A DNA stretch of 64,000 nucleotides from Sphingobium vermicomposti (GCF_011762025.1 NZ_JAASQR010000003.1:124001-188000), one strand, 5' to 3'; counted from the stretch's first letter, positions 52,320-63,576 are shown. A program made the numbers and translations. The notes: generated from the sequence alone by a model not told the origin.

Positions 52320-53525
52320 ATGCGCAGCAACTATCTCTTCACCTCGGAATCCGTTTCCGAAGGACACCCCGACAAGGTCGCGGACCAGATTTCCGACGCC
52401 ATCGTCGACCTGTTCCTGTCCAAGGACCCCGAAGCGCGCATCGCCTGCGAAACGCTGACCACGACCCAGTTGGTCGTGCTGGCGGGCGAAATCCGCTGCA
52501 AGGGCGTCTATGAAAATGGCGAATGGGCACCGGGCGCGCAGGAAGAAATTGAACGCACCGTCCGCGAAACGGTGAAGCGCATCGGCTATGCGCAGGAAGG
52601 CTTCCATTGGGAAAGCCTTCGCTTCGAAAATAATCTGCACGCCCAGTCCGCGCACATCGCGCAGGGCGTCGATGCCAGCGGCAACAAGGATGAAGGTGCG
52701 GGCGACCAGGGCATCATGTTCGGTTTCGCCTGTGACGAAACCCCCGACCTCATGCCCGCGACGCTGGATTACAGCCACAAGATCCTGGCCAAGATGGCGC
52801 ATGACCGCCACTCTGGCCGCGCGCCCTTCCTTGAACCTGATGCCAAGAGCCAGGTCACACTGCGTTTCGAACATGGCAAACCCGTCGCCGCGACCGCGAT
52901 CGTCGTCTCGACCCAGCATGGCAAGGGCTATGACGAAGGCGTCAAGGAAGCCGAGCTTAAGGAATATGTGAAGGGCGTCGTCGCAGAAGTCCTTCCGGCC
53001 AACCTGCTCTCGGATGAAACCGTCTATCACATCAACCCCACCGGCAGCTTCGAAATCGGTGGGCCTGATGGTGACGCGGGCCTCACTGGCCGCAAGATCA
53101 TCGTCGACACCTATGGCGGTGCTTCGCCGCATGGCGGCGGCGCATTTTCGGGCAAGGACCCGACGAAGGTCGACCGTTCGGCGGCCTACATCACCCGCTA
53201 CCTTGCGAAGAACATCGTTGCCGCGGGCCTCGCGCGCCGCTGCACAATCCAGCTCGCTTATGCGATCGGCGTCTCTGAACCGCTCTCGCTCTATGTCGAT
53301 ACGCACGGCACCGGCAGCGTCGATGATGCGAAGATCGAAGAAGCGATCAAGTCGATCACGGAACTGGGCGGCCTCACCCCGCGCGGCATCCGCACGCATC
53401 TGGGCCTCAACAAGCCCATCTATCGCCCCACCGCCGCCTATGGCCATTTTGGCCGCAAGGCCGAAGGCGACTTCTTCCCCTGGGAAAAGATCGACCTCGT
53501 GGACCGGCTCAAGGCCGCGCTCTAA
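52320..53525 (+). CDS. metK: S-adenosylmethionine synthetase
   Basis: 401 residues. Signatures are [18 protein letters not shown] at the start, [12 protein letters not shown] in the middle and [19 protein letters not shown]. It makes SAM from methionine and ATP, which supplies the TrmB, RsmA and RimO enzymes also encoded in this window. Confidence 0.98.
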   Translation: MRSNYLFTSESVSEGHPDKVADQISDAIVDLFLSKDPEARIACETLTTTQLVVLAGEIRCKGVYENGEWAPGAQEEIERTVRETVKRIGYAQEGFHWESLRFENNLHAQSAHIAQGVDASGNKDEGAGDQGIMFGFACDETPDLMPATLDYSHKILAKMAHDRHSGRAPFLEPDAKSQVTLRFEHGKPVAATAIVVSTQHGKGYDEGVKEAELKEYVKGVVAEVLPANLLSDETVYHINPTGSFEIGGPDGDAGLTGRKIIVDTYGGASPHGGGAFSGKDPTKVDRSAAYITRYLAKNIVAAGLARRCTIQLAYAIGVSEPLSLYVDTHGTGSVDDAKIEEAIKSITELGGLTPRGIRTHLGLNKPIYRPTAAYGHFGRKAEGDFFPWEKIDLVDRLKAAL

Positions 53526-53546
53526 GGCGTCCAAAGCTGACGGATA

Positions 53547-53583
53547 CGGCGCGCGGGGCTCCCAGCCCTTGCGCGCCGTTTTC
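53547..53583 (+). terminator. terminator after metK
   Basis: CGGCGCGC (53547-53554) pairs with GCGCGCCG (53571-53578), with an inner GGGCT/AGCCC stem. Four T residues follow. Confidence 0.88.
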
Positions 53584-53706
53584 ATTCATGTCGCTATTCT
53601 GCATGGGTCGACGTTCCTGCTTGGCATAGTGGCGGCATCGCGCGACAACCGCGCCGCTGAATAGCCCGCTTGCTCCCTTGGTCCGCCACCGCTATCGGCG
53701 CGTGCC

Positions 53707-54402
53707 ATGACAGCGCATAAATCCGGCGACCCCACGACTCTCAACCGTCTGTACGGTCGCCATTCGAGCCATAAGCTGCGCGCAGGCCAGCAGGAACTGG
53801 TCGATACGCTCCTGCCCGCCCTTTCCGTCCCGGAAGAAGGCGAACTGAGCGCCGCCAGCCTTTTCGGCTATGACCGCCCCTTGCACTTTGAAATCGGCTT
53901 TGGCGGCGGGGAACATCTCGCCTACCGCGCCGACTTGCTCCCCGACCATGGCTTCATCGGTTGCGAGCCCTTCCTCAACGGCGTCGTCACCGCGCTGGCC
54001 CATGTCCGCGACAATGCGCTGGGCAATGTCCGCCTTCACATGGGCGACGCACTTTCGGTGCTCAACCGCATACCCGACGGCAGCCTGAGCTTCGTCTACC
54101 TCCTTCATCCCGACCCATGGCCCAAGGCGCGCCATGCCAAGCGCCGGATGATGAACCCCGGCCCCGTCGCAATGATCGCGCGGAAACTCAAGCCCGGTGG
54201 CGAGTTCCGTTTCGGCACCGACCACCCTGTCTATCTGCGCTGGGCGCTGATGGTTATGAACGGTCATCCCGATTTCGAATGGCTGGCGCAGGAGCCCAAG
54301 GATTTCCTGGTCCGTCCCGGCGGCTGGCCTGAAACCCGCTATGAGGCCAAAGCCCGTCGTCTGGACCATGAAGTGTGGTATTTCCGCTACCGGCGGCGCT
54401 GA
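53707..54402 (+). CDS. trmB: tRNA (guanine-N7-)-methyltransferase
   Basis: 231 residues. The SAM-binding HFEIGFGGGEHLAYRA motif and the TrmB signature LHPDPWPKARHAKRRMM are present, ending with FRYRR. It methylates G46 in the tRNA variable loop. It follows metK by about 180 nt with a terminator between. Confidence 0.96.
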   Translation: MTAHKSGDPTTLNRLYGRHSSHKLRAGQQELVDTLLPALSVPEEGELSAASLFGYDRPLHFEIGFGGGEHLAYRADLLPDHGFIGCEPFLNGVVTALAHVRDNALGNVRLHMGDALSVLNRIPDGSLSFVYLLHPDPWPKARHAKRRMMNPGPVAMIARKLKPGGEFRFGTDHPVYLRWALMVMNGHPDFEWLAQEPKDFLVRPGGWPETRYEAKARRLDHEVWYFRYRRR

Positions 54403-54448
54403 ACCCCTACGCCCGTGGCACGTTGGACTGGGCGAAGGAGACTCGCTC

Positions 54449-55303
54449 ATGTCCGACAATCACGAAGAAATGATCCGGGAAGACGGCCTGCCCGGCCACG
54501 AAAGCAAGCTGGAGCCCAAACCCGAATGGGAGCCGCGCTATCCCGGTTCTGGCCGCCTTCAGGGCAAGGTCGCGTTGATCACCGGCGCGGACAGCGGGAT
54601 CGGTCGCGCCGTCGCCGCCCTCTATGCGCGCGAAGGGGCCGACATCACGATCCTCTATCTGTGCGAACATGACGACGCCAAAAAGACCGCCCAGATTGTG
54701 GAAGCCCAAGGATGTAAGGCGCTCACCATAGCCGGGGATATTGGTGAAAAGTCATTTTGCGATGAAGCCGTCGCCCAGGTCATCGAACGTTTCGGTCGCC
54801 TGGACATATTGGTCAACAACGCCGGCGAACAGCATCCCGATCAGGACATTACCGATATTACGGAAGAGCAGCTGCGCCGCACCTTCCAGACCAATATCTT
54901 CGGCATGTTCTTCCTGACGCAGGCCGCCCGCCCGCATCTCAAAAAAGGTGCCGCCATTGTGAACTGCACCAGCGTCACAATGTATCAAGGCTCATCGGAA
55001 CTGCTTGATTATTCCAGCACAAAGGGAGCGATCACCGCCTTTACCCGCAGCCTGTCGGAAAATCTGGTGAAGGACGGCATCCGCGTCAACGCGGTAGCAC
55101 CCGGTCCCATCTGGACCCCGCTCAATCCCAGCGGCGGCGCTACCAGGGAAAAGCTGGAACATTTTGGCGAATCGACACCCATGGGCCGCCCCGGCCAGCC
55201 CAACGAAGTTGCCCCGGCCTTTCTCTTCCTCGCCTGCGATGACAGCAGCTACATGTCGGGCCAGGTGCTCCACCCCAATGGCGGCATCATCGTGAATGGC
55301 TGA
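54449..55303 (+). CDS. SDR family oxidoreductase (YghA-like)
   Basis: 284 residues from the ATG at 54449 (GAAGGAG upstream). A polar N-terminal extension is followed by the Rossmann motif ALITGADSGIGRAVA, NNAG in ILVNNAGEQHP, and catalytic Tyr-x3-Lys in DYSSTKGAI. It uses NAD(P)H. The substrate is unknown. Confidence 0.93.
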   Translation: MSDNHEEMIREDGLPGHESKLEPKPEWEPRYPGSGRLQGKVALITGADSGIGRAVAALYAREGADITILYLCEHDDAKKTAQIVEAQGCKALTIAGDIGEKSFCDEAVAQVIERFGRLDILVNNAGEQHPDQDITDITEEQLRRTFQTNIFGMFFLTQAARPHLKKGAAIVNCTSVTMYQGSSELLDYSSTKGAITAFTRSLSENLVKDGIRVNAVAPGPIWTPLNPSGGATREKLEHFGESTPMGRPGQPNEVAPAFLFLACDDSSYMSGQVLHPNGGIIVNG

Positions 55304-55335
55304 TCGCCATCCTCATAAAGACTATGGCGCACATA

Positions 55336-55372
55336 AGAAAAAGGGCCGGTGGGCATATGCCCCCGGCCCCTT
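55336..55372. terminator. bidirectional terminator between SDR and ndk
   Basis: GGGCCGG-t-GGGC (55343-55354) pairs with GCCC-CCGGCCC (55359-55369), with A residues on the left and pyrimidines on the right. The genes converge here. Confidence 0.85.
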
Positions 55373-55393
55373 CATCTGCCTTGCCAGCAAGGT

Positions 55394-55816
55394 TCAGCCG
55401 ACGATTTCTTCAGCCTTGAAGAAATAGGCGATCTCGATGGCGGCGTTTTCTTCGCTGTCCGAACCATGGACCGAATTGGCTTCGATCGATTCGGCATAAT
55501 CCTTGCGGATCGTGCCTTCGTCAGCGTTGGCGGGGTTGGTGGCGCCCATGATGTCGCGGTTGCGCTTCACGGCGTCTTCACCTTCCAGAACCTGCACGAC
55601 CACCGGGCCGGAGATCATGAAGGCAACCAGATCAGCGAAGAAGGGGCGTTCCTTGTGAACGGCGTAGAAGCCTTCGGCCTGCTCGCGGCTCATGCGGATG
55701 CGCTTGGACGCGACGACCCGCAGGCCCGCTTCCTCAAGCTTCTTGGTCACGGCGCCCGTCAGGTTGCGACGGGTCGCGTCGGGCTTGATGATCGAAAAAG
55801 TGCGGGTGACGGCCAT
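55394..55816 (-). CDS. ndk: nucleoside diphosphate kinase
   Basis: 140 residues from the ATG at 55816. It starts [17 protein letters not shown]. The phospho-accepting His is in [14 protein letters not shown]. It balances NTP pools. Confidence 0.98.
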   Translation of the reverse strand: MAVTRTFSIIKPDATRRNLTGAVTKKLEEAGLRVVASKRIRMSREQAEGFYAVHKERPFFADLVAFMISGPVVVQVLEGEDAVKRNRDIMGATNPANADEGTIRKDYAESIEANSVHGSDSEENAAIEIAYFFKAEEIVG

Positions 55817-55910
55817 GAGGCTCAAAAGCTCCGAATATCTGGGAAAGGATGGCGCGGCCTTTAGACCGGCCAGTCCGCCGCCGCAAGGGGCGTTATCCGT
55901 GTCCCGGATG

Positions 55911-56348
55911 TCACGGCCCCTGCACCCATTTGCGCCCTTCCTGCCGCCAGAAGCGAGGGGTGACGCCTTCCCGCTTGGCCAGCGCGCGCCAGCTTTCCCG
56001 CGCGCCATCGACGGTTGTCGCATCGAAAAAATAGAATGCGCGCTCAAAATCCAGCGCCTCGTCGCGCCACAGGCCGTCTGCGATCGCGACATGGCGCGCG
56101 CCATTGGCGGCGGCACAATCCTGCGACAGCAGCACAGGCTGAACCGATTCGCCGCCTTCTCCCACCCGGCCATGCGCCAGGAAGCTTTCGGGCGGCCCCG
56201 CCCACAGGCCTGTGGAGATGCGGCCAAGCTGCGCCGCATCTGCCGCCACGACCAGCAGCCGCTCCCCCATGCCCAGGATGCGCGCCGCGATGGCGGGCAG
56301 CACCTGGTCCACCGGGTCCTTGTTCAACTGGTAGAAGTCGACCTGCAC
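55911..56348 (-). CDS. holC: DNA polymerase III chi subunit
   Basis: 145 residues. [32 protein letters not shown] and the late [19 protein letters not shown] match HolC. It links the clamp loader to SSB. It starts 4 nt after the pepA stop, so the two are one operon, as in many proteobacteria. Confidence 0.94.
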   Translation of the reverse strand: MQVDFYQLNKDPVDQVLPAIAARILGMGERLLVVAADAAQLGRISTGLWAGPPESFLAHGRVGEGGESVQPVLLSQDCAAANGARHVAIADGLWRDEALDFERAFYFFDATTVDGARESWRALAKREGVTPRFWRQEGRKWVQGP

Positions 56349-56352
56349 CGCC

Positions 56353-57798
56353 CTATTTCTCGAACTTGTCGGCCACCAGCCTGTCGATCAGGCGTACGCC
56401 ATAGCCGGTCGCGCCCTTGTCCCAGGTCGCGCCTGGCTTGTCGGCCCATACCATGCCGGCAATGTCGAGATGCGCCCATTTGACGCCATCATCGACGAAA
56501 CGCTTGATGAACTGCGCCGCCGTGATCGATCCGGCATAACGCGCGCCCATATTCTTCATGTCGGCGATGGGGCTGTCGATCAGCTTGTTATAAGCGTCGG
56601 ACAGCGGAAAGCGCCACAACTGGTCGCCCGCTGCCTTGCCAGCGGCGATCAGGTCGTCGGCCAATTCGTCGTCATTGGCGAATATCCCGGCATATTGATC
56701 GCCCAGCGCCACGATCATCGCGCCCGTCAGCGTCGCCAGATCGATGACGACCTCAGGCGCATAGGTTTTTTGCGCCCAGGTGATCACGTCGCACAGCACA
56801 AGGCGGCCTTCGGCGTCGGTGTTGATGACCTCGATCGTCTGGCCCGACATCGATGTGACGACATCGCCGGGCCGCTGCGCGTTGCCGTCGGGCATGTTTT
56901 CCACCAGCCCGCAAATGCCGACGACGCGCGCCTTCGCCTTGCGACCGGCCAGCGCCTTCATCGCGCCTGCGACCGCGCCTGCGCCGCCCATGTCCCATTT
57001 CATATCTTCCATGCCCGCGCCGGGTTTCAGGGAGATGCCGCCAGTGTCGAAAGTGACGCCCTTGCCGACGAAGACCAGGGGCTTGTCCACAGCACCCCCG
57101 GTGCCGTCCCATTCCATCGCGATCAGGCGCGGTTCGCGCACCGACCCTTGCGCTACGCCCAGCAATGCACCCATGCCAAGGTCAGCCATCGCCGACTTGT
57201 CCAGGACAGTGATCTTGACGCCCAACTGCTCAAGATGACGACAGCGTTCGACGAAGCTTTCAGGATAGAGGATGTTCGCCGGTTCAGCGACCAGTTCCCG
57301 CGTGAAGGCGACGCCATCGGCCACCGCCGACCACCGCTCCCACGCCGCCGCCCCGTCAGTCCCGGTCAGCGTCAGCTTGTTAAGCGTCGGCTTCGCCTTC
57401 TCGCTCTGCCGCGTGCGATAAGTGTCGATGCGCCAGCTGCGCAGCAATGCGCCAAAGGCCAGGCGCGCAGCATTCTCGCCGCTCACAGCGCCCGGAAATT
57501 CGACCGCCGCATGGGAAGCGCCGCTGGTCAGCAGCCGCGCCGACAGCGCGCCGCCCGCCTTTTCATAATCAGTATCGCTGCCACCACCGATGCCCAGCAG
57601 CACGATCCGCACGACCTTGCCGCCTTCATCCGCAAAGCTTTCAAAGCTCGACCCTGCCTCACCCGTGAAGCGTGCCGCCGTTGCGCCTGCCGACAGGGTG
57701 GCGGCGGCATCGACTGGCAAGCTGTCAAGCCGCCCTTTGGCCACGGCCAGGACCAGAGTGTCGGCGTCGGGACGTAGCGGGCTGAACGCGATTTCCAT
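56353..57798 (-). CDS. pepA: leucyl aminopeptidase PepA
   Basis: 481 residues from the ATG at 57798 (AAGGA upstream). The N-terminal macro-like domain is followed by the M17 catalytic core: VGKGVTFDTGGISLKPGAGM, KWDMGGAGAVAGAM, NTDAEGRLVLCDV. It is the second M17 enzyme in the window and the one in the standard pepA-holC context. It is divergent from lptD. Confidence 0.97.
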   Translation of the reverse strand: MEIAFSPLRPDADTLVLAVAKGRLDSLPVDAAATLSAGATAARFTGEAGSSFESFADEGGKVVRIVLLGIGGGSDTDYEKAGGALSARLLTSGASHAAVEFPGAVSGENAARLAFGALLRSWRIDTYRTRQSEKAKPTLNKLTLTGTDGAAAWERWSAVADGVAFTRELVAEPANILYPESFVERCRHLEQLGVKITVLDKSAMADLGMGALLGVAQGSVREPRLIAMEWDGTGGAVDKPLVFVGKGVTFDTGGISLKPGAGMEDMKWDMGGAGAVAGAMKALAGRKAKARVVGICGLVENMPDGNAQRPGDVVTSMSGQTIEVINTDAEGRLVLCDVITWAQKTYAPEVVIDLATLTGAMIVALGDQYAGIFANDDELADDLIAAGKAAGDQLWRFPLSDAYNKLIDSPIADMKNMGARYAGSITAAQFIKRFVDDGVKWAHLDIAGMVWADKPGATWDKGATGYGVRLIDRLVADKFEK

Positions 57799-57992
57799 CA
57801 AGGGTCCTTACTTATCTGTCTTGTCTGTCGGTCGGGATGCGCGATCCTGTCACCGTCAGATAATGTCGCTTGCCCCGTCTGGCAAAGCCGTTCGCCCGAT
57901 TTCCTGTAAAAGAAGGATGACGAAAGATTGCGGCTTGGGCAAAGCGGTGCGATAGGCGGGCAAAGAAGCGCCCCTGAAGAGGCACCGACCCT

Positions 57993-60263
57993 TTGCACGA
58001 TTTCTCCTTTATCCGACGTTCCCGGCATATGCTGACCGCAGGCGCGGCTTTGGCGTGCCTCGCTTTGCCGCAACACGGCTCTGCCCAGGAATTGAACACG
58101 CCCTCAAAGCCGGTCAGCGCTCCCGACGCGCCCGTCCCCCAGGGCGATGACGAGATCGGCTTCGCCGCCGACCGCCTGGATTATGACAGCAATAGCGAGG
58201 TCGTGACCGCCAGCGGCAATGTGCAGTTGCTTCGGGACGGCAACCGGCTGCGCGCCGACAGCGTGGTCTGGAACCGCACCACCGGCGCGGTCGAGGCAAA
58301 GGGCAATGTTTCGGTCACCGACCCGGAAGGCAACATCGCCTATGGCGACCGTTTTGAGGTGACGGACACTCTGAAGGACGGGGTGGTCGACAACATGCTG
58401 CTGGTGCTGGAATCCGGCGGGCGGCTGGCTGCGGCGTCAGGCAAGAGGGTGAACGGCGTCTATACGCTGCACAAGGCCGCCTATACTGGCTGCGCGGTTG
58501 AGGATGCAGAAGGGTGTCCCAAAGAACCGACCTGGCAGATCAAGGCGGTGACAGTCGTCTATGACCCCGTTGAGGCACGGGTCAGATATTCCAGTGCCAG
58601 CGTAGAGATATTCGGCCTGCCGCTGATCCCGCTGCCGGGCTTTTCACATCCGGTCGGCGGCGCGGGTGGCAACGGCCTGCTGGTGCCCAACATTCGTTAT
58701 GATCGCACCAATGGCGTGGAAGTCGCCCTTCCCTATTATCTGAAGCTCGCCCCCAATCGCGACCTGACGATCACCCCGCATGTCTATTCCGAAACGCTCC
58801 CCATGCTGGAGGCGAATTTCCGCCACCGCTGGGACCGGGGTGCCTATCAGATCACCGGCTACGCCACGCATGGCAGCCGCCAGGACGCAAGCAGTTCACT
58901 GCCCAACGCCACGGTATCGGACGCATCGCAAAAGGACTTTCGCGGCTATCTCGACGCCAGCGGCGGCATGCAGCTGACCCCCGAATGGAGCGTCAACGGG
59001 TCGATTCGGGCCGTCAGCGACCGCACTTTCCTGCGCCGCTACGACATCAACCGCGACGATCGGCTGCGTTCCACGCTGGGCGCGCAGCGGATCGGCGAAA
59101 ACAGCTATTTCTCGATCGCGGGATGGGCTGTCCAGACGCTGCGCCTGGGCGATTCCCAGGGGCAGACACCGATTGCCCTGCCCGTCATCGATTACCGCTT
59201 GCGCATGAACGACCCTCTGTTGGGCGGTCGCATCCAGTTGCAGGCGAACAGCCTCGCCATCACGCGCACTCATGGGCAGGACACGCAACGCGCGTTCGGC
59301 GCGTTCCAATGGAATCTGCGCCAGCTGACCGGCATGGGTCAGGAAGTCACCTTCACCACCTATCTACGCGGCGATGTCTACCACAGCAGCGACACCCTGC
59401 TGAACGACGTTGCAGGCTATGCAGGCGATCCGGGCTGGCAGGCGCGCGGCATTGCGGCGGCCGCGATCGACGTGCGCTGGCCGTTCATGGGCGAAGCCTT
59501 TGGCGGAGTGCAGCGCATCGCGCCACGCGTGCAGATCGTCGCTGCTCCCCGGCTCGCCAACCTGTCGGTCCCCAATGAGGACGCGCGCGCCATCGATCTG
59601 GAGGACAGCAACCTCTTCGCGCTCAATCGCTTCTCCGGTTACGACCGGTTCGAAGATTCGACCCGGATCACCTATGGCCTGGAATATAGCCTGTCGTTGC
59701 CGGACTTCTCGCTCGAAAGCATCGTGGGTCAAAGCTATCGGCTGAACAATCGCGAAAGCATCCTGCCCGACGGCACCGGCCTTTCCGATCGCGTGTCCGA
59801 CGTCGTTGGCCGCACGACCGTCCGCTACAAGGATTTCGTCAGCCTCATCCACCGTTTCCGCCTGGATAAGGACGGTCTTGCGGTGCGCCGCAATGAAGTC
59901 AACGCCACCGTCGGCAGCCGCAGGACCTATGCGATGGTCGGTTATCTTCGGCTCAACCGCAACGCCGCTGCGGGGCTGGAAGATTTGCAGGACCGTGAGG
60001 AATTGCGCCTGGGCGGTCGGGTTCAGGTGGCGCGTTTCTGGTCGCTCTATGGATCGACCGTCATCGATCTGACCGATGCCAGCGAAGATCCTCTGAGCGT
60101 CGCCGACGGCTATGAACCGGTCCGCCATCGCCTGGGCATCACCTATGAAGATGACTGCCTGACGCTGGGCCTGACCTGGCGGCGCGACTATCTGGCGGCT
60201 GGTGACGCGCGAAAGGGCAACAGTTTCCAACTACGGCTGGCTTTTCGGAATATCGGTATATAA
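57993..60263 (+). CDS. lptD: LPS-assembly protein LptD
   Basis: 756 residues from a TTG at 57993, giving a signal peptide with a basic n-region (FIRRSRH) that ends HGSAQ; the ATG at 58029 would leave almost no n-region. The N-terminal OstA/LptA-like domain (ADRLDYDSNSEVVTASGNVQL) is followed by an LptD barrel. It inserts LPS into the outer leaflet. Sphingomonads are reported to use glycosphingolipids instead, so its substrate here is a real question. Confidence 0.93.
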   Translation: MHDFSFIRRSRHMLTAGAALACLALPQHGSAQELNTPSKPVSAPDAPVPQGDDEIGFAADRLDYDSNSEVVTASGNVQLLRDGNRLRADSVVWNRTTGAVEAKGNVSVTDPEGNIAYGDRFEVTDTLKDGVVDNMLLVLESGGRLAAASGKRVNGVYTLHKAAYTGCAVEDAEGCPKEPTWQIKAVTVVYDPVEARVRYSSASVEIFGLPLIPLPGFSHPVGGAGGNGLLVPNIRYDRTNGVEVALPYYLKLAPNRDLTITPHVYSETLPMLEANFRHRWDRGAYQITGYATHGSRQDASSSLPNATVSDASQKDFRGYLDASGGMQLTPEWSVNGSIRAVSDRTFLRRYDINRDDRLRSTLGAQRIGENSYFSIAGWAVQTLRLGDSQGQTPIALPVIDYRLRMNDPLLGGRIQLQANSLAITRTHGQDTQRAFGAFQWNLRQLTGMGQEVTFTTYLRGDVYHSSDTLLNDVAGYAGDPGWQARGIAAAAIDVRWPFMGEAFGGVQRIAPRVQIVAAPRLANLSVPNEDARAIDLEDSNLFALNRFSGYDRFEDSTRITYGLEYSLSLPDFSLESIVGQSYRLNNRESILPDGTGLSDRVSDVVGRTTVRYKDFVSLIHRFRLDKDGLAVRRNEVNATVGSRRTYAMVGYLRLNRNAAAGLEDLQDREELRLGGRVQVARFWSLYGSTVIDLTDASEDPLSVADGYEPVRHRLGITYEDDCLTLGLTWRRDYLAAGDARKGNSFQLRLAFRNIGI

Positions 60264-60308
60264 GGATCACCGTTCCCGCCCTTCCTGCTCAGGACCGGTT
60301 AAGGCGGA

Positions 60309-60327
60309 CCGGCGCATCACGCGCCGG
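60309..60327 (+). other. hairpin between lptD and surA
   Basis: CCGGCGC and GCGCCGG are separated by ATCAC and end 25 nt before surA. There is no T-run, so it is an intercistronic stem, not a terminator. Confidence 0.5.
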
Positions 60328-60352
60328 ACCGTATTGGAGAGATTTGCCGACG

Positions 60353-61738
60353 ATGCACCCAGTCGTTTCCCCGCCTGCTCGCCTTCGCCATTCCCTGCGA
60401 ACCGGCGCATACACCCTTCTTCTGTCGTCCATGCTGGCCACGGGGGGCATCTCGACCGCCGCCGCCCAGACCGTGAATGACGAAGACAGCGTGGCGTCGC
60501 AGCAGTTGAACCTGCCCAAGGACGTTACCGTCTTTGGCAAGAGCGATCCCAATGTCCGAAAGGCGACCGCGATCGTCAACGGCAGCATCATCACTGGGAC
60601 GGACGTGGACCAGCGGCTGGCCCTGATCATCACCGCCAATGGTGGCAAGGTGGCGCCTGAGGAAAAAGAGCGGCTGCGCGTTCAGGTACTTCGCAACCTG
60701 ATTGATGAAACGCTCCAGATTCAGGAAGCCGCCGCCAACGATATCCGCATCGACAAAGCGGAAATCGACCAGAGCTTTGAGCGGGTGGCGGCGAATTTCC
60801 GTCAGTCTCCCAGCCAGTTCGATCAATATCTGCGCCAGCAGGGCAGCGCGCCCGCCAGCATCAGGCGTCAGATTGAGGGCGAACTCGCCTGGAGCCGCCT
60901 GCTGCGCCGGAACATCCAGCCCTTCGTCAACGTGTCGGAAGATGAAGTAAAATCCGTCATCGACCGCATGAACGCGGCCAAGGGCAGCGATGAATATCGG
61001 ATTGGCGAAATCTATCTGTCGGCCACGCCGGAAAATCAGCAGCAGATCGTCGCCAACGCGCGCAACATCATCGAACAGATCAAGCAGGGCGGCAGCTTCG
61101 CGGCCTATGCCCGACAGTTTTCGGAAGCCTCGACCGCTGCCGTGGGTGGCGATCTGGGCTGGGTGAGACCCGCCCAGCTGCCTGACGAACTGGCGCAGGC
61201 CGCCAATGAAATGCAGGTCGGCCAGATTGCAGGCCCCATCGGCGTTCCGGGTGGCGTCTCCGTCATCTATGTCATGGACAAGCGCAAAGTGCTGACCGCC
61301 GATCCGCGTGACGCGCTGCTCAGCCTCAAGCAATTGTCGGTCAGCTTTCCCGCTGGCACGACGAAGGAACAGGCCGGTGCCAGGGCCGCCAGCTTTGCCT
61401 CGCAGGTGAAAGAGATAAAGGGCTGCGGCCAAGCCAATGAACTGGGTGCGAAAATTGGTGCCGATGTTGTCGACAATGACAATGTGAAAGTTCGCGACCT
61501 GCCGCCGCAGTTGCAGGACATCCTGCTCGATCTGCAGGTCGGACAGGCAACGCCGCCCTTCGGTTCGATCAAGGAAGGCGTGCGCGTTCTGGTGGTCTGC
61601 GGTCGTGACGACGCTGCCACGGCGGCAGCGCCCGACGCCGCCCAGATCATGGCGCAACTGGAGGAAGAGCGGGTCAACAAGCGTGCGCGCATCTACCTGC
61701 GAGACCTTCGCCGCGATGCCGTTATCGACTATAACTGA
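60353..61738 (+). CDS. surA: periplasmic chaperone / peptidyl-prolyl isomerase SurA
   Basis: 461 residues from the ATG at 60353. The signal peptide ends TAAAQ. The SurA N-domain has ATAIVNGSIITGTDVDQRLAL. A parvulin domain follows (EIYLSATPEN, FAAYARQFSEASTAAVGGDLGWV). It chaperones outer-membrane proteins, including LptD encoded just upstream. Confidence 0.94.
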   Translation: MHPVVSPPARLRHSLRTGAYTLLLSSMLATGGISTAAAQTVNDEDSVASQQLNLPKDVTVFGKSDPNVRKATAIVNGSIITGTDVDQRLALIITANGGKVAPEEKERLRVQVLRNLIDETLQIQEAAANDIRIDKAEIDQSFERVAANFRQSPSQFDQYLRQQGSAPASIRRQIEGELAWSRLLRRNIQPFVNVSEDEVKSVIDRMNAAKGSDEYRIGEIYLSATPENQQQIVANARNIIEQIKQGGSFAAYARQFSEASTAAVGGDLGWVRPAQLPDELAQAANEMQVGQIAGPIGVPGGVSVIYVMDKRKVLTADPRDALLSLKQLSVSFPAGTTKEQAGARAASFASQVKEIKGCGQANELGAKIGADVVDNDNVKVRDLPPQLQDILLDLQVGQATPPFGSIKEGVRVLVVCGRDDAATAAAPDAAQIMAQLEEERVNKRARIYLRDLRRDAVIDYN

Positions 61739-62744
61739 TCCCGGCACGCCGCTGCCGCCCTTCGCCGTGTCTTTGGGCGATCCGGCAGGCATAGGGCCGG
61801 AAATCGTCGCAAAGAGCTGGGTCATGCGCGAAGCGCGTGGCCTGCCGCCTTTCTTCGCAGTGGGCGATATCGCTTCGCTGCGCGCCGTATGGCTCGGTCC
61901 CGTCGAACCGATCGCGACGCCCGAAGAAGCGGCGGTCGTGTTCGACCGGGCGCTGCCGTGCCTGCAGGTCGCTGACGCCGGGCCGGTCGTGCCGGGAACG
62001 CCCAGCATCGATGGCGCGCGCACGGCTTTTCAGGCGCTGGAAGTTGCCGTGGGCCTGGCAAGGAGCGGATCGGCGGCGGGCATCGTGACCGCGCCTGTTG
62101 GCAAGGAACAGCTTTACGGCGTGGGCTTCACCCATCCTGGCCAGACCGAATTCGTGGCGGAACGTTGCGGCGTCGCGCCTCACAACGCCGTGATGATGCT
62201 GGCCGGGCCTTCGCTCAAGGTCGTGCCGGTCACCATCCACATCCCCCTGGGCGACGTGTCCTCGGTGCTGACCGTCGACCTTATCCGCGCCCGTGCGATC
62301 ACGACCGTCAAGGGGCTGCAACGCAATTTCGGCGTTGCTCGTCCGCGGATCGTCGTTGCCGGGCTTAATCCACATGCGGGTGAAGGCGGCGCGCTGGGGC
62401 GTGAGGAAATCGACATCATCGCCCCCGCGATCGAATCGCTACGGGATGAAGGCATGGACATTCGCGGCCCCCTGGCGGCGGATGGCCTGTTTCACAGCCG
62501 CGCCCGCGAAACCTACGATGCAGTATTATGCATGTATCACGACCAGGCGTTGATCCCGCTCAAGACGCTGCATTTCGATGAAGGCGTCAACATCACCCTG
62601 GGCCTGCCGATCGTGCGCACCTCGCCCGACCACGGCACCGCATTCGGCATCGCCGGAACCGACCGCGCCAATCCCGGCGCGATGATGGCGGCGCTCAAAA
62701 TGGCCGCCGAAGCCGCCCGCGCGCGCCTGACCCATGGCAACTGA
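61716..62744 (+). CDS. pdxA: 4-hydroxythreonine-4-phosphate dehydrogenase
   Basis: 342 residues from the ATG at 61716, which overlaps the surA end by 23 nt. It starts [13 protein letters not shown]. Metal-binding His residues are in THPGQTEF, the [10 protein letters not shown] block and [12 protein letters not shown]. It is part of pyridoxal phosphate synthesis. Confidence 0.97.
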   Translation: MPLSTITDPGTPLPPFAVSLGDPAGIGPEIVAKSWVMREARGLPPFFAVGDIASLRAVWLGPVEPIATPEEAAVVFDRALPCLQVADAGPVVPGTPSIDGARTAFQALEVAVGLARSGSAAGIVTAPVGKEQLYGVGFTHPGQTEFVAERCGVAPHNAVMMLAGPSLKVVPVTIHIPLGDVSSVLTVDLIRARAITTVKGLQRNFGVARPRIVVAGLNPHAGEGGALGREEIDIIAPAIESLRDEGMDIRGPLAADGLFHSRARETYDAVLCMYHDQALIPLKTLHFDEGVNITLGLPIVRTSPDHGTAFGIAGTDRANPGAMMAALKMAAEAARARLTHGN

Positions 62745-63576
62745 CATGCGGCCCACATTGCCGCCACTGCGAGAGGTGATCGCCACGCACGGGCTTCAGG
62801 CGAGCAAGGCACTGGGCCAGAATTTCCTGCTCGATGAACAATTGCTCGACCGGATCGCCGCCATTCCAGGCCCTCTTGCAGATGCTCCGGCGTTCGAAGT
62901 CGGTCCCGGCCCCGGCGGCCTCACCCGCGCGATCCTGCGGGCAGGCGCGCGCCTGGTGGCCGTAGAGCGCGACCACCGATGCCTGCCTGCCCTCGCCCAG
63001 CTTTCAGACGCTTTCCCCGGACAGTTGCGCGTCATTTCCGGCGACGCGATGCAGGTCGATGCCCGCGCCGAAGCAGGCGAAGGCGCGCATATCATCGCCA
63101 ACCTTCCCTATAATGTCGGGACAGCCCTGCTGATAGGCTGGCTCTCGACGCAGTGGAACCCGCTCCCCTGGTGGTCGTCGCTCACGCTCATGTTCCAGAT
63201 GGAAGTGGCGGAACGGATCGTCGCCAAGGCTGGCGGCGACCATTATGGCAGGCTCGCCGTGCTGGCGCAGTGGCGCGGCGATGCCCGCATCGCCATGAAG
63301 GTGCATCGCAGCGCCTTCACCCCTCCGCCCAAAGTCATGTCGGCGGTGGTGCACATCACGCCCAAGCCCGCGCCCGCCGATGTCCAACTCGAAACACTCG
63401 AACGCCTCACCGCCGCCGCCTTTGGCCAACGGCGCAAGATGCTGCGCCAAAGCCTGAAGGGCCTACCCGGCGCCTTGGCCGCGCTGGAAATGGCTGAAAT
63501 AGACCCGCAACGCCGCGCCGAAACGGTCAGCGTCGATGAATTTGTAGAAGTCGCGCGCCTGATGGATCGCAGCTGA
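62734..63576 (+). CDS. rsmA: 16S rRNA dimethyladenosine methyltransferase
   Basis: 280 residues. The start ([19 protein letters not shown]) and the SAM motif [15 protein letters not shown] are both typical, with catalytic NLPYNVGT. It dimethylates A1518 and A1519 in 16S rRNA. It overlaps pdxA by 11 nt. The lptD-surA-pdxA-rsmA order is the classical proteobacterial operon. Confidence 0.97.
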   Translation: MATDMRPTLPPLREVIATHGLQASKALGQNFLLDEQLLDRIAAIPGPLADAPAFEVGPGPGGLTRAILRAGARLVAVERDHRCLPALAQLSDAFPGQLRVISGDAMQVDARAEAGEGAHIIANLPYNVGTALLIGWLSTQWNPLPWWSSLTLMFQMEVAERIVAKAGGDHYGRLAVLAQWRGDARIAMKVHRSAFTPPPKVMSAVVHITPKPAPADVQLETLERLTAAAFGQRRKMLRQSLKGLPGALAALEMAEIDPQRRAETVSVDEFVEVARLMDRS